From: Poseidonocella sp. HB161398
Lineage (GTDB): Bacteria > Pseudomonadota > Alphaproteobacteria > Rhodobacterales > Rhodobacteraceae
NCBI RefSeq assembly: GCF_005870025.1
Contig: NZ_VATA01000022.1
Coordinates: forward strand, 37,144 to 101,143
DNA length: 64,000 nucleotides
Reading direction: 5' to 3'
Part shown: positions 63,909-64,000 of the stretch, piece after piece
Layout: each line of letters begins with the position of its first letter
How positions within the stretch are numbered: the stretch's first letter is position 1
Position numbers and translations under genes: made by a program
The notes under the pieces: model-generated
What the model saw: the letters and a program-made list of their open reading frames with translations, nothing else
The model's database searches: none
What the model was told of the DNA's origin: nothing

Positions 63909-64000
63909 TCACTCGATGATCTTGGAGACGACGCCTGCGCCGACGGTGCGGCCGCCTTCACGGATGGCGAAGCGCAGCTTCTCTTCCATCGCGATCGGGG
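63909..64000 (-). CDS. tuf: Elongation factor Tu, C-terminus only
   Basis: The last 29 codons of EF-Tu, ending RFAIREGGRTVGAGVVSKII then E; the rest lies beyond the right edge. EF-Tu delivers aminoacyl-tRNA to the ribosome. The tuf-rpsJ order is the normal one. The 199 bases between it and rpsJ hold a CGGGCC-TTTT-GGCCCG inverted repeat at 63797-63812 but no gene. Confidence 0.94.
   Translation of the reverse strand, partial: PIAMEEKLRFAIREGGRTVGAGVVSKIIE

Overview
The window is a high-GC (roughly two-thirds G+C), gene-dense chromosomal segment of an alphaproteobacterium, most likely Rhodobacterales (Paracoccus/Rhodobacter-like). The pointers are an NDUFA12-type complex I accessory subunit, an MlaD and DUF2155 pair, a VPLPA-CTERM protein, TRAP transport, a pyruvate dehydrogenase operon with lipoyl domains on E3, and a tuf-S10 ribosomal cluster. 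No replication origin, CRISPR array, prophage or intact insertion sequence was seen, so this looks like core chromosome with some variable patches.

Layout. 0-6.8 kb: a capsule/exopolysaccharide export operon on the minus strand (two glycosyltransferases, KpsM-, KpsE- and KpsT-like proteins, and the start of a Rossmann-fold gene), with a divergent family 2 glycosyltransferase. 6.9-10.8 kb: ArsC-like reductase, AMP nucleosidase, an HU-family protein, N-formylglutamate amidohydrolase, tRNA-Val(GAC), rpmJ. 10.9-16.2 kb: NDUFA12, mlaD, DUF2155, convergent aat, a PreT-like flavoprotein, accB-accC. 16.3-17.8 kb: gabD. 17.8-19.2 kb: a 1.4-kb stretch with no convincing gene. 19.2-21.2 kb: a Vitreoscilla-type globin and an exported MORN-repeat protein. 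21.3-24.6 kb: a MarR-GNAT fusion behind a pair of palindromes, a HemG-like flavoprotein, nadE. 24.7-30.6 kb: a short tandem repeat, a small ORF, a P-loop kinase, a Tat-exported MBL hydrolase, a zincin, gltX, a GNAT protein, an XRE-cupin regulator and a low-molecular-weight phosphatase. 30.7-33.9 kb: a VPLPA-CTERM surface protein, a monoheme periplasmic protein and a degenerate sulfotransferase-like protein.

34-40 kb is the pyruvate dehydrogenase operon aceE-aceF-lpd (minus strand); its E3 carries two lipoyl domains. 40.3-46.4 kb reads as a hydroxy-acid module: a TRAP binding protein, a fused DctQM permease and a Dld-type D-lactate dehydrogenase in one operon, divergent from a FadR-family regulator. 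Together with PDH this suggests uptake of D-lactate or a similar acid, oxidation to pyruvate, then conversion to acetyl-CoA. 46.4-49.8 kb: gamma-glutamylcyclotransferase, hisC, an aldehyde dehydrogenase. 49.9-55.0 kb: a 1,700-residue cytosolic protein with about nine PAS modules followed by GGDEF and EAL domains. 55-58.1 kb: a luciferase-like monooxygenase, a putative 2OG-Fe(II) oxygenase and a membrane protein.

58.2-64 kb is the tuf-S10 cluster on the minus strand. It is broken twice: a strong terminator and an unrecognised 207-residue gene lie between rplW and rplB, and another terminator follows rplP, with no rpmC-rpsQ-rplN found in the 58 kb beyond it. These breaks, the tandem-lipoyl E3, the PAS array, the MarR-GNAT operator pair and the degenerate sulfotransferase are the observations most worth a second look. 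Nothing in the window is clearly a wholly new multi-gene system.
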